Shown one piece after another: positions 39,319 to 47,805 of a DNA stretch of 64,000 nt (its first letter is position 1; the number at the start of each line of letters is the position of its first letter). The position numbers were made by a program, and so were the translations under genes. The notes beneath the pieces were generated by a model. The model ran no database searches and was not told the origin of the DNA. It was given only the letters and a program-made list of their open reading frames with translations. This DNA is from Nesterenkonia cremea (GTDB lineage Bacteria; Actinomycetota; Actinomycetes; Actinomycetales; Micrococcaceae), in NCBI RefSeq assembly GCF_014642675.1, contig NZ_BMIS01000002.1, forward strand, positions 310,001 through 374,000, read 5' to 3'.

Positions 39319-40687
39319 TGTCGCGCAGCTTCTCCAGCCGCTCGGCCACAGCCCGCTCAGCACCGTTGGTGGTGGGCCGGTAATAGTCCACGCCCACCAG
39401 ATCGTCTGGCGGGTACTGCTGGGCGGCCACATGGTGGGGCTCGTCATGGGCATAGACATAGCTCTTGCCATGACCCAGACGGTGGGCCCCGGAGTAGTGG
39501 GCGTCGCGCAGATGGGCCGGCACCGGGGCTCCCTTGCCTGAACGGACATCGGCGATGGCGGCATCCAGGGCCTGATAGGAGGCATTGGACTTGGGCGCGG
39601 TGGCGATATGCACTGTGGCCTGTGCCAGCAGGATTCTGCCCTCGGGCATGCCGATGAGCTGGACGGCGTCGGCCGCCGCCACGGCTGTGGTCAGTGCGCT
39701 GGGGTCCGCCATCCCGACCTCCTCGCCGGCGGCGATCACCAGGCGCCGTGCCAGGAAACGAGGATCCTCACCGGCTTCGATCATCCGAGCCAGATAGTGC
39801 AGCGCGGCATCCGGGTCCGAGCCGCGCAGAGACTTGATGAAGGCCGAGATGATGTCATAGTGCTGGTCGCCGTCCTTGTCATATCTCTGGACGGCATGAT
39901 CCATGGCATGCTCGGCGTCCAGTGCGGTGATCCGGATCTGCTCGTCACCCTCCGCCCGGGCGGTGGCCACAGCGGCTGAGGCCTCCAGAGCGGTGAGCAC
40001 ACGGCGGGCGTCGCCGCCGGACATGCGCAGGATATGCGAACGAGCTTCATCCTCCAGCAGGAACTCATCATTGAGCCCGCGGGGCTCGGCCACAGCGCGG
40101 TCGATCAGCTCACCCAGATCATCGGATGTCAGGGGCTGAAGGGTCATCAGAAGTGACCGGGAGAGCAGCGGGGAGATCACGGAGAAAGAGGGGTTCTCCG
40201 TGGTGGCGGCCACCAGGATGACCCATCCGTTCTCCACGCCGGGCAGCAGCGCATCCTGCTGCGCCTTGTTGAAGCGGTGGATCTCATCCAGGAACAGAAC
40301 AGTGGTCTTGCCACGCAGGTCACGGTCCTCCAGCGCCTGATCCATGACGCTGCGGACGTCCTTCACGCCGGCGCGGATGGCAGAGAGCTCCACGAACTTC
40401 CGGGCGGCACCGCGGGCGATGACATGGGCCAGTGTGGTCTTGCCCGTACCGGGTGGTCCCCAGAGGATCACCGAGGAGGGGCCGGCGGGGCCGCGTGACC
40501 CTTCGGAGAGTACGCGCATGGGGGAGCCCTGGTCCAGCAGATGCTTCTGGCCGACCACCTCGTCCAGAGTACGCGGACGCATCCGCACCGCCAGGGGAGT
40601 GTGGCGGCGTCGGGTGCTGCCGGTCTCCGGGGAGTCGTCTCCCTCGTCCTCCGGGCCGAAGTCATCGGCGGAGAAGAGATCGGTCAC
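39302..40687 (-). CDS. rarA: Replication-associated recombination protein A (RarA/MgsA AAA+ ATPase)
   Basis: Clamp-loader-like ATPase acting at stalled replication forks. [15 protein letters not shown], Walker [16 protein letters not shown] near residue 78, Walker [21 protein letters not shown], and sensor 1 [11 protein letters not shown] are all present. The C-terminal MgsA domain has [20 protein letters not shown] and ending H..Y. The 461-residue length is normal. A GTG start follows GGAGG with six-base spacing. Its last 17 bases overlap the frameshifted membrane gene. Confidence 0.95.
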   Translation of the reverse strand: MTDLFSADDFGPEDEGDDSPETGSTRRRHTPLAVRMRPRTLDEVVGQKHLLDQGSPMRVLSEGSRGPAGPSSVILWGPPGTGKTTLAHVIARGAARKFVELSAIRAGVKDVRSVMDQALEDRDLRGKTTVLFLDEIHRFNKAQQDALLPGVENGWVILVAATTENPSFSVISPLLSRSLLMTLQPLTSDDLGELIDRAVAEPRGLNDEFLLEDEARSHILRMSGGDARRVLTALEASAAVATARAEGDEQIRITALDAEHAMDHAVQRYDKDGDQHYDIISAFIKSLRGSDPDAALHYLARMIEAGEDPRFLARRLVIAAGEEVGMADPSALTTAVAAADAVQLIGMPEGRILLAQATVHIATAPKSNASYQALDAAIADVRSGKGAPVPAHLRDAHYSGAHRLGHGKSYVYAHDEPHHVAAQQYPPDDLVGVDYYRPTTNGAERAVAERLEKLRDITRRR

Positions 40688-40738
40688 GGCGCACCTCCGG
40701 CGGTATTCGGAGAAAGATTCGAACGGGCGGAGTCCACT

Positions 40739-41342
40739 CTACCGCGGCTGGAGCTGCGGGGCATCGTCCTGCTGCAGTCCGGCACCCGCCAGCCCCGCCA
40801 GCCTATGGGCTCCGATGTCGGCCATATAGCGTACCTCCCGGCCCGACGAGCCCAGAGCGCTCCCGTGCTCGAAGCGGGAGAAGCAGATCCCCACGGCCGG
40901 GTCTCCCACGGTGCGGCCGGCGGTGAGGGTGACAGCACCCAGCAGCAGGAGCGAAACCCAGCAGGCGACCGGCTGGGTCAGCTCGGCGTCGAGGGTGTCT
41001 CCATGCTGGCCGAGGTGGATCTGCCAGGCGTTGGTCAGCACCGCGGCCGGAGACGATCTCCTCGGTGGGCAGCCACCGCAGCTCCTCGAGCTCCGCGGCG
41101 GCCGGGAGGTTCTCAGGATGCGGCGCGGCGGCCAGCACGTAGGCTTCGGCCTGGACCAGCTGGCCGGAATCATCGGCCGCCTCGGCGGTCTGGTGGGGTT
41201 CCTCGGCCGGTTCAGGCGTGCCTCCGGACAGCATGAACCGCTGCGTGCCGCGTCTGCGCACTGTGAGGTTCCGCTGGTCGGCATCGCAGATCACGACGGC
41301 GGCGACATGGATGATGCGGGGGTCGATCGGGGCTGAGTCCAC
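40739..41342 (-). pseudogene. Nudix hydrolase pseudogene with internal deletion and frameshift
   Basis: The first part reads RIIHVAAVVICDADQRNLTVRRRGTQRFMLSGG, then PEPAEEPHQTA, a typical Nudix start. The sequence then jumps to LVQAEAYVLAAAP and AAAELEELRWLPTEEI, the Nudix end. About 30 residues with the Nudix box (REVxEExG) are missing, so it cannot be active. Near 41050 the frame changes, and the other frame continues VLTNAWQIHLGQHGDTLDAE. The further reading down to 40739 matches nothing I know. It lies upstream of rarA on the same strand. Confidence 0.65.
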
Positions 41343-41407
41343 TCGGCCAGTCGTTCATAGGGCAGCTCCCAGGGATCGTGTCACGCAGTCATGTCAGACC
41401 CCCTCCG

Positions 41408-41413
41408 TAGACT
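41408..41413 (+). promoter_or_regulatory. Leaderless promoter -10 box of the DUF222/HNH gene
   Basis: TAGACT lies six bases before the ATG at 41420 with no ribosome-binding site between. Confidence 0.5.
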
Positions 41414-41419
41414 CAGACC

Positions 41420-42658
41420 ATGGAAGAGACTCAGGCTCTGATCGGCGGCGAGCGGCCGGGGCATGATGTGGATGCGCTGCTCGCCTCCGCCGCTGCGCTG
41501 CAGCGTCAGGGCCGACGGACAGAGGCCGCACAGATCAGCCGGATGCTGGCATATCAGGACCATCGCGAGCGTGAGATCTCCGGACTGCAGCTGACTGCGC
41601 CGGTGCGGGAAGATGCGCGCAAGGCCGCCGTACGGGACCTCGCGCTGACGCTGAGGAGCAGCGAGCGGACGGTCACCGAGCTGCTCGCCGCCATGCGCTT
41701 CTCCCGTCGAGAGCTGCCCCGCGTATGGCGAAGCTTCGGGGAGGGGCGCACAGATGCCGCGCGGGTCCGGAGGATCGCACATGCGGCGCTGAGCCTGGAG
41801 CGACCGGAGAATGTGGAGTCCCTGGACCGGGCAGCGGCGGAGATTGTGGAGCACCGCACGCCCGGCGGCCTGCAAGCCTGGCTGAATCGGTACCTGGCGC
41901 GGCTGGATGCACGGGAGCATGCGGCGCGGTGCCGCCGCGCGGTGCAGGAGCGGTCGGTCCGTGTCATCCACGGCGAGGATGGCATGAGCCTGGTCCAGGC
42001 GCTGATCCCCACCGTGGCCGCTGCGTCCATCGAGCGGCGTCTGGCGGCTGCGGCCCGCGGCCAGCAGGTGGACCGGACGTTGGGGGATGACCGCACTCTG
42101 GCGCAGCGTGAGGCGGACCTCTTCGCCTCCTGGCTGTTGGACGGCCGGACTGAGGGCTCGCCGGTGGAGGCCAAGATCGCGATCATGATTCCGCAGGCCA
42201 CGCTCAGGGGAGATTCGGAGGAGCCCGCCGTGAGTGCCGATCGCCGCTGGACTGTTCCTGCGGAGCAGGCCCGCAGGCTGGCTGGGGCTCCCGGTGCCGC
42301 CCACGAGTGGTATGAGGCGCTCTGCGGACCCGCTGAGGACCTCGGTGAGGTGCCGGACATCCTGGCAGTGCGCTATCGAGGACGCTTCGCCCCGAGCAGG
42401 CTGCGTGACGCGATCACCTTCCGCGACGGAACCTGCCGAGCGTCGGGCTGCATGGTCCCGGCCGAGCGATCCGATCTCGATCACCAGGTCCCCTGGCCCG
42501 TGGGAACCACACAGGCGGCCAATCTCTGGGCATTGTGCCGACGGCATCACCGGATGAAGACGCACGGCTTCCTCGACCCTCCGCTGAGTGCGGAGGAGGA
42601 AGAGGTGTTGCCGAGGTATCGAACTGAGCCCAGGCGTCATCCTTCGCAGGCGGCATGA
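41420..42658 (+). CDS. DUF222 / 13E12-type protein with C-terminal HNH nuclease domain
   Basis: A 412-residue protein of a family common in multiple copies in actinobacterial genomes (13E12 repeat family). The DUF222 region covers residues 40-300 (helix-rich, REREISGLQL to AREHAARCRRAV). The HNH motif is at the C-terminus: RDGTCRASGCMVPAERSDLDH, PWPVGTTQAANLWALCRRHHR, with the metal-binding Cys and His. The biological role is unknown; these genes are often near recombination-prone sites. Here it sits between two pseudogenes, which marks the area as unstable. Confidence 0.85.
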   Translation: MEETQALIGGERPGHDVDALLASAAALQRQGRRTEAAQISRMLAYQDHREREISGLQLTAPVREDARKAAVRDLALTLRSSERTVTELLAAMRFSRRELPRVWRSFGEGRTDAARVRRIAHAALSLERPENVESLDRAAAEIVEHRTPGGLQAWLNRYLARLDAREHAARCRRAVQERSVRVIHGEDGMSLVQALIPTVAAASIERRLAAAARGQQVDRTLGDDRTLAQREADLFASWLLDGRTEGSPVEAKIAIMIPQATLRGDSEEPAVSADRRWTVPAEQARRLAGAPGAAHEWYEALCGPAEDLGEVPDILAVRYRGRFAPSRLRDAITFRDGTCRASGCMVPAERSDLDHQVPWPVGTTQAANLWALCRRHHRMKTHGFLDPPLSAEEEEVLPRYRTEPRRHPSQAA

Positions 42659-42661
42659 GGC

Positions 42662-43006
42662 TCAGCCGCAGTCTCGATTCACAGCTTCCACAAGAACCCC
42701 GGTCGATGTGACGCGGGCGAAACCTCCACTCTGCAGGTTTGCGGCGGTGACCTGCATCAGGGTCCCGGCCGGTATGACGTTGCCCTCCGGGTCCTCTCAG
42801 TCGAAGGTCCGTGTCGCATCAGGTGGGACAGTGACGCTGAACCCCAGATCCGGGTTGATCGCCGCACCATCGTCGACCAGGGCGTTTCCTGAGTGGCCCG
42901 GCATGAACGGCGAGCCGGCTACTTCGCTGTCGTGGCGGATCACCACCAGAGGGAGATCTCTGCGACTCCATGTCCTGATCAGGCCGTCGATGTTCTCCTC
43001 GCATCG
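42662..43006 (-). pseudogene. Isochorismatase-like cysteine hydrolase pseudogene
   Basis: The reading CEENIDGLIRTWSRRDLPLV, VIRHDSEVAGSPFMPGHSGNAL matches the start of an isochorismatase-family hydrolase after its first strand. It then jumps to LGFSVTVPPDATRTFD near the end of the fold, so the central part with the catalytic Cys is gone. An in-frame TGA follows (complement of 42797-42799). The same frame goes on as EDPEGNVIPAGTLMQVTAAN and ends normally at 42662. The N-terminus with the catalytic Asp is also missing. This fills the 427-base gap before aspS together with the terminator. Confidence 0.75.
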
Positions 43007-43030
43007 CTGGATGCTCTGACGGGAGACACG

Positions 43031-43068
43031 AAGGCCCGGCAGGAGAGGATGTCTTCCTGCCGGGCCTT
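43031..43068 (-). terminator. Terminator-like hairpin after aspS
   Basis: AAGGCCCGGCAGGA (43031-43044) pairs perfectly with TCCTGCCGGGCCTT (43055-43068) around a 10-base loop. It lies 18 bases beyond the aspS stop on the minus strand. Confidence 0.8.
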
Positions 43069-43085
43069 GAACGTGTGTTCGGACG

Positions 43086-44870
43086 TCAGTTCTTGGCGTC
43101 GCCCTTGCCCTTGGGCTCCGGCTTGGCGTCCACACCGGCCTCCTTGCGCTGCTGTGAGGTGATGGGCGCCGGGGCAGCAGTCAGCGGGTCGTAGCCTCCG
43201 CCGGTCTTCGGGAAGGCGATGACCTCGCGGATGGACTCCTCGCCGGCCAGCAGGGCCACCACGCGGTCCCAGCCGAAGGCGATGCCGCCGTGCGGGGGAG
43301 CACCGAACTTCATGGCGTCCAGCAGGAAGCCGAACTTCTCCTGGGCCTCCTCCTCGGAGATGCCCATGACCTTGAAGACGCGCTCCTGCATGTCCTGGCG
43401 GTGGATACGGATGGAGCCGCCGCCGATCTCGTTGCCGTTGCAGACCAGATCGTAGGCGTAGGCCAGAGCCTCGCCCGGGTCCTGGTCGAAGGTCTCGGCG
43501 AACTCCGGCTTCGGCGCGGTGAAGGCATGGTGCACTGCCGTCCAGGCGCCCGAGCCCACGGCCACATCACCGGCGGCGGTGGCATCGGCGGCCGGCTCGA
43601 ACATCGGGGCGTCGACCACCCACACGAAGGACCAGGAGTCCTCCTCGATCATGCCCAGACGCTCGGCGATCTCATTGCGGGCGGCGCCCAGCAGGCCGCG
43701 GGACGGGGTGACCTCGCCAGCGGCGAAGAAGATGCAGTCGCCGGGCTTCGCGCCCACAGCCCCGGGCAGGCCGGCCTTCTCCTCCTCGGAGAGGTTCTTG
43801 GCCACCGGGCCGCCCAGCTCACCGTCCTCCTGGATCAGCACATAGGCCAGACCCTTGGCGCCGCGCTGCTTGGCCCATTCCTGCCAGGCATCCAGGGTGC
43901 GGCGGGGCTGGTCGGCGCCGCCGGGCATGACCACAGCACCCACATAGGGGGCCTGGAACACGCGGAAGGGGGTGTCCTTGAAGTATTCGGTGAGCTCGGT
44001 GAGCTCCACGCCGAAGCGCAGATCCGGCTTATCGGTGCCGTACTTCGCCATAGCCTCGCGGTAGGTGATGTGCGGGATCGGAGTCTCGATCTCGGCGCCG
44101 ATGAGCTTCCACAGACGGCGGATGAGCTCCTCGGACAGGGAGATCACATCCTCCTGCTCAACAAAGCTGGCCTCGATGTCCAGCTGGGTGAACTCCGGCT
44201 GCCGGTCGGCACGGAAGTCCTCATCCCGGTAGCAGCGGGCGATCTGGTAGTAGCGCTCCAGCCCGCCGACCTGCAGCAGCTGCTTGAACAGCTGCGGGGA
44301 CTGAGGCAGCGCGTACCAGGAGCCGGGCGCCAGGCGGGCCGGCACCAGAAAGTCGCGGGCGCCCTCAGGGGTGGAGCGGGTCAGCGTGGGGGTCTCGACC
44401 TCGGTATAGGCCTGCTCGTGCAGGAACTCACGGGCCACACGGTTGGCCTCGGACCGCAGCTTCAGCGCCTTGGCCGGAGCCGGACGGCGCAGGTCCAGGT
44501 AGCGGTGCTTCAGGCGAGCCTCCTCACCCACCTCCACATGCTCATCCACTTGGAAGGGCAGGGGAGCGGCAGCGTTGAGGACCTCAACGGTGTCCGCGAT
44601 GACCTCGACCTCGCCGGAGGGCAGGTTCGGGTTCTCGTTGCCCTCTGGGCGGCGCTCCACTGTGCCGGTGACCTTCAGGACGAACTCGTTGCGCAGAGGA
44701 TCGAAGTCCTCCTCATCCCGCACCACGACCTGGGCGACGCCGGAGGCGTCCCGCAGATCCAGGAATGCCACCCCACCGTGGTCCCGACGGCGGGCCACCC
44801 AGCCGGTCAGGGTGACGGTCTGGCCAATATGTTCGGCGTTGATCGCGCCGGTCTCGTGTGTGCGGAGCAC
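43086..44870 (-). CDS. aspS: Aspartate-tRNA ligase
   Basis: Class II synthetase charging tRNA-Asp. The N-terminal OB fold includes [26 protein letters not shown]. Motif 2 is [21 protein letters not shown] near residue 215, and motif 3 is [20 protein letters not shown] near 530. The GAD insertion domain typical of bacterial AspRS is present; the product is 594 residues. The GTG start follows GGAAGGA. Whether it also charges tRNA-Asn cannot be read from the sequence. hisS lies 51 bases upstream on the same strand. Confidence 0.95.
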   Translation of the reverse strand: MLRTHETGAINAEHIGQTVTLTGWVARRRDHGGVAFLDLRDASGVAQVVVRDEEDFDPLRNEFVLKVTGTVERRPEGNENPNLPSGEVEVIADTVEVLNAAAPLPFQVDEHVEVGEEARLKHRYLDLRRPAPAKALKLRSEANRVAREFLHEQAYTEVETPTLTRSTPEGARDFLVPARLAPGSWYALPQSPQLFKQLLQVGGLERYYQIARCYRDEDFRADRQPEFTQLDIEASFVEQEDVISLSEELIRRLWKLIGAEIETPIPHITYREAMAKYGTDKPDLRFGVELTELTEYFKDTPFRVFQAPYVGAVVMPGGADQPRRTLDAWQEWAKQRGAKGLAYVLIQEDGELGGPVAKNLSEEEKAGLPGAVGAKPGDCIFFAAGEVTPSRGLLGAARNEIAERLGMIEEDSWSFVWVVDAPMFEPAADATAAGDVAVGSGAWTAVHHAFTAPKPEFAETFDQDPGEALAYAYDLVCNGNEIGGGSIRIHRQDMQERVFKVMGISEEEAQEKFGFLLDAMKFGAPPHGGIAFGWDRVVALLAGEESIREVIAFPKTGGGYDPLTAAPAPITSQQRKEAGVDAKPEPKGKGDAKN

Positions 44871-44921
44871 GGTGTCCTTCCAGAGGGGTCGTTCAGGGGA
44901 TTCGGCATCCAGCCGAGGTGT

Positions 44922-46277
44922 TCAGACGGATTCTACAATCCGCGGAAGCATGTCATCGTCTGCGGGAGTCCAGGTGGCCGGGTCGGCGGCGGTCTGCTCA
45001 CCGGAGCGGATGTCCTTGACCTCGTGGTTCCCCTCCTCATCGGTGAACCAGACGAAGGGGATGCCGCGGCGGTCGGCATGACGGATCTGTCTGCCGAACT
45101 TCTCGGCCTTCAGCGCCACCTCAGCGTTGATCCCTCGGGAGCGCAGCTGATCGGCCACATCCTGGGCCGCACCCCAATCCTCCTCGGTGCGCAGCGCCAC
45201 ATAGACCGCAGCGGGCACCGAGCGGGTCGCCGTCGCCATCTCCGAGGAGAGCACGCGGGCCACCAGGCGGGTCACGCCGATGGAGATCCCGACGCCGGGG
45301 AAGGTGCGCCTGCCCTTCGAGGCCAGGGACTCGTAGCGGCCGCCCGAGCAGATGGAGCCGAGGTTCTCGTGGCCCACCAGCACCGTCTCGTAGACCGTGC
45401 CGGTGTAGTAGTCCAGGCCGCGGGCGATGGACAGGTCGGCCACAGCGCGTCCGGGGACACGCTTGCCCACCTCAGCGATGAGCTCCTCGAGCTCGGCCAG
45501 ACCCTCCTCCAGAAGGGCGGTATCGCCGGTCAGGCCCTCGGTCAGTGCGCGGACCTGGTCCACGAAGGACGTGTCCTCGGTGCGGATCTGAGCCAGGGCG
45601 AGAGCCTTCCGGGCCTGCTCATCGGTGGCGCCGGCAGTGGTCTTCAGGTCCTCGGCCACACGCTCGGGGCCGATCTTCTCCAGCTTGTCGATGCCGCGCA
45701 GCACCGCAGTGGTGTCCTCCAGTCCGAGGGCGGTGTAGAAGCCCTGGGCCAGCTTGCGGTTGTTGATCCGCAGGTGGAACTCGCCGATGGGCATGGAGTC
45801 CAGCGCCTGGGCGATCACCACGGCGATCTCGACATCGGCGCGGAAGGGCAGCTCGCCGTCGCCGACCACGTCGATGTCGGCCTGGGTGAACTCGCGGTAG
45901 CGCCCATCCTGGGGCCGTTCCCCGCGCCATACCTTCTGGATCTGGTGGCGGCGGAACGGGAAGTTCAGGTGTCCGGCGTTCTCCACCACATAGCGGGCGA
46001 AGGGCACGGTGTTGTCGAAGCGCAGCGCCAGCCGGCCGTCCTTCTTGGGAGCGGCGTCCTCGGCCAGCTCCTCCTGGAGGCGGGAGACGGCGTAGATCTC
46101 CTTGTCCACCTCCCCCTTCTGCAGCAGAGTCTCCAGCGTCTCCACGGCGCGGGACTCCAGAGAGGAGAAGCCATGGCGTTCGAAGACCTCACGCAGGGTG
46201 TCCAGCATATGCAGCTCCACGAGCCGTTCGGCCGGGAGCCATTCGGCGAAGCCGGAGAGTGAGGTTGAACGTGCCAT
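44922..46277 (-). CDS. hisS: Histidine-tRNA ligase
   Basis: Class II synthetase charging tRNA-His. The sequence MARSTSLSGFAEWLPAERLV, motif 2 QKVWRGERPQDGRYREFTQAD and the HisRS motif ARGLDYYTGTVYE with a Gly-rich CSGGRYESL are clear. The C-terminal anticodon domain closes the 451-residue product. The ATG at 46277 is used; the longer open frame upstream runs through the divergent gene and is not real. This is the actinobacterial variant with a modified N-terminus. hisS-aspS pairing is conserved. Confidence 0.93.
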   Translation of the reverse strand: MARSTSLSGFAEWLPAERLVELHMLDTLREVFERHGFSSLESRAVETLETLLQKGEVDKEIYAVSRLQEELAEDAAPKKDGRLALRFDNTVPFARYVVENAGHLNFPFRRHQIQKVWRGERPQDGRYREFTQADIDVVGDGELPFRADVEIAVVIAQALDSMPIGEFHLRINNRKLAQGFYTALGLEDTTAVLRGIDKLEKIGPERVAEDLKTTAGATDEQARKALALAQIRTEDTSFVDQVRALTEGLTGDTALLEEGLAELEELIAEVGKRVPGRAVADLSIARGLDYYTGTVYETVLVGHENLGSICSGGRYESLASKGRRTFPGVGISIGVTRLVARVLSSEMATATRSVPAAVYVALRTEEDWGAAQDVADQLRSRGINAEVALKAEKFGRQIRHADRRGIPFVWFTDEEGNHEVKDIRSGEQTAADPATWTPADDDMLPRIVESV

Positions 46278-46345
46278 AGCGGTCCGCAGCACTCCTATCA
46301 GAGGGGAGGGGGTGGGATGAGCCCGTTCATCATATCGGCAGACGG

Positions 46346-46351
46346 TACGCT
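46346..46351 (+). promoter_or_regulatory. Leaderless promoter -10 box of the DUF349 gene
   Basis: TACGCT lies seven bases before the ATG at 46359, which is the 15th codon of the longest frame. This supports the shorter start. Confidence 0.45.
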
Positions 46352-46358
46352 GGTGTCC

Positions 46359-47648
46359 ATGAGTCCCGCAGTCAAGCCAGGCCATCATGAGACTTCGCTG
46401 GAAGAAGCCCGCCAGCACGCCCGCGTCGATGAGGAGGGGCACGTCTACTCGCTCTCCTCGGACGGGGGCGAGGAGAAGTACGTCGGGCAGTACCCCGGCG
46501 CCACAGAGGATGAGGCGCTGCAGTACTTCACGCGGAAGTTCGACGACCTCTACAACCGGGTGCTGCTGCTGAAGGCCCGCGCCGCCGCCGGGGCCGACTC
46601 GGCGAAGTCGCTGCGCGAGAGCTCCGCCACGCTGCGCACCGAACTGGATGAGGGCGTGTGGGCCGGAGACATCTCGGGGCTCGCCGCTGTGCTGGATGAG
46701 ACCGACTCCCAGATCACTCAGCAGGCCGAGCAGGAGAAGCAGGCCTCGGAGGAGGCCGTGGCCGAGCACCTGGCGGTGCGTGAGCGGATCGTGGCCGAGG
46801 CCGAGCAGATCGCCGACGCCGACGCCTCCACCCAGCACTGGAAGAACGCCCAGGCGCGGATGAATGAGCTCTTCGCCGCTTGGAAGGCCGAGCAGAAGAA
46901 GCCGCCGCGCCTGTCGAAGTCCCAGGAGGACCCCTATTGGAAGCGCTTCCGGGCGGCACGGACCACCTTCGACAAGAACCGCCGGGCTTTCTTCAGCCAG
47001 CGCGACCGGGACCACGCTGAGGTCAAGAAGGTGAAGGAGGAGCTCATCGCCCGGGCCGAGGAGCTGCAGAACAGCACCGAATACGGCCCGACCACCAAGG
47101 CGTACCACCGCCTGATGGACGAGTGGAAGGCAGCCGGCCGCGGCGCCCGCAAGACCGACGACGCCCAGTGGGCCCGCTTCCGTGCCGCTCAGGATGTGTT
47201 CTTCGCCGCACGCGACGCCGCCAATGCGGAGATCGACGCCGAGTACGCGGAGAACCTGAAGGTCAAGGAACAGATCCTCGAGGAGCTCGAGAAGCTCATG
47301 CCCTTCGAGAGCCCTGAGCAGGTCCGTGATCAATATCATGTGCTGCTCGGCCGCTGGGATGAGGCCGGCAAGGTGCCCCGTGGGGACATCCGCCGCATGG
47401 AGGTCGCCATCAAGCGGATCCAGGACGCATTCCGCGAGGCGGAGGACCGTCATTGGCAGCGCACCGACCCGGAGACCGAGGCGCGCGCGAATTCGATGCT
47501 GACCCAGCTCGATGAGACCATTGCTGAGCTTCAGACCGAGCTCGGCGCCGCGCAGAAGGCCGGTGACGACACGCGCATCAAGGCGGCTGAAGAGGCCCTC
47601 GAGGCACGCCGCAGCTGGCGCGAGATGCTGGTCAAGAACGCTGACTGA
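46359..47648 (+). CDS. DUF349 domain-containing protein
   Basis: A 429-residue, highly charged, almost entirely helical protein. It has three DUF349 repeats, recognisable by PYWKRFRAARTTFDKNRRAFF, DDAQWARFRAAQDVFFAARD and RRMEVAIKRIQDAFREAEDR, each with a W/F-x-x-F-R core. Long coiled-coil stretches lie around residues 60-150 and 385-425. The function is not established. It is divergent from hisS, an arrangement kept in many actinobacteria. Confidence 0.87.
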   Translation: MSPAVKPGHHETSLEEARQHARVDEEGHVYSLSSDGGEEKYVGQYPGATEDEALQYFTRKFDDLYNRVLLLKARAAAGADSAKSLRESSATLRTELDEGVWAGDISGLAAVLDETDSQITQQAEQEKQASEEAVAEHLAVRERIVAEAEQIADADASTQHWKNAQARMNELFAAWKAEQKKPPRLSKSQEDPYWKRFRAARTTFDKNRRAFFSQRDRDHAEVKKVKEELIARAEELQNSTEYGPTTKAYHRLMDEWKAAGRGARKTDDAQWARFRAAQDVFFAARDAANAEIDAEYAENLKVKEQILEELEKLMPFESPEQVRDQYHVLLGRWDEAGKVPRGDIRRMEVAIKRIQDAFREAEDRHWQRTDPETEARANSMLTQLDETIAELQTELGAAQKAGDDTRIKAAEEALEARRSWREMLVKNAD

Positions 47649-47665
47649 GGGTCGCTCGGCCCGGG

Positions 47666-47691
47666 GTGCTCGCGGGTAGGCCTGCGAGCAC
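47666..47691 (+). terminator. Hairpin after the DUF349 gene
   Basis: GTGCTCGCGGG (47666-47676) pairs with CCTGCGAGCAC (47681-47691) around TAGG, with one G-T wobble. No T-run. A -10-like TAGATT at 47705-47710 just beyond could start the mltG transcript. Confidence 0.65.
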
Positions 47692-47805
47692 AGAAGGTCA
47701 CGGATAGATTACGATGGACAGGTCAGAGGCAGAGGACTGTCTGACTGTGCCCAGCGAACATTGGCCTGAAGAGTATTGCCGTCGACTTTCAGTGAGGACC
47801 CCCGC

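Noticed and set aside
43290..46262. Open frame of 990 codons on the plus strand, opposite aspS and hisS
   Set aside because: It runs antisense to two clear synthetase genes, has no recognisable domain, and its Gly/Leu/His/Gln-rich composition is typical of the complement of high-GC coding sequence.
44922..47453. 843-residue extended form of hisS
   Set aside because: The extra upstream part is antisense to the DUF349 gene. HisRS homology begins at the ATG at 46277.
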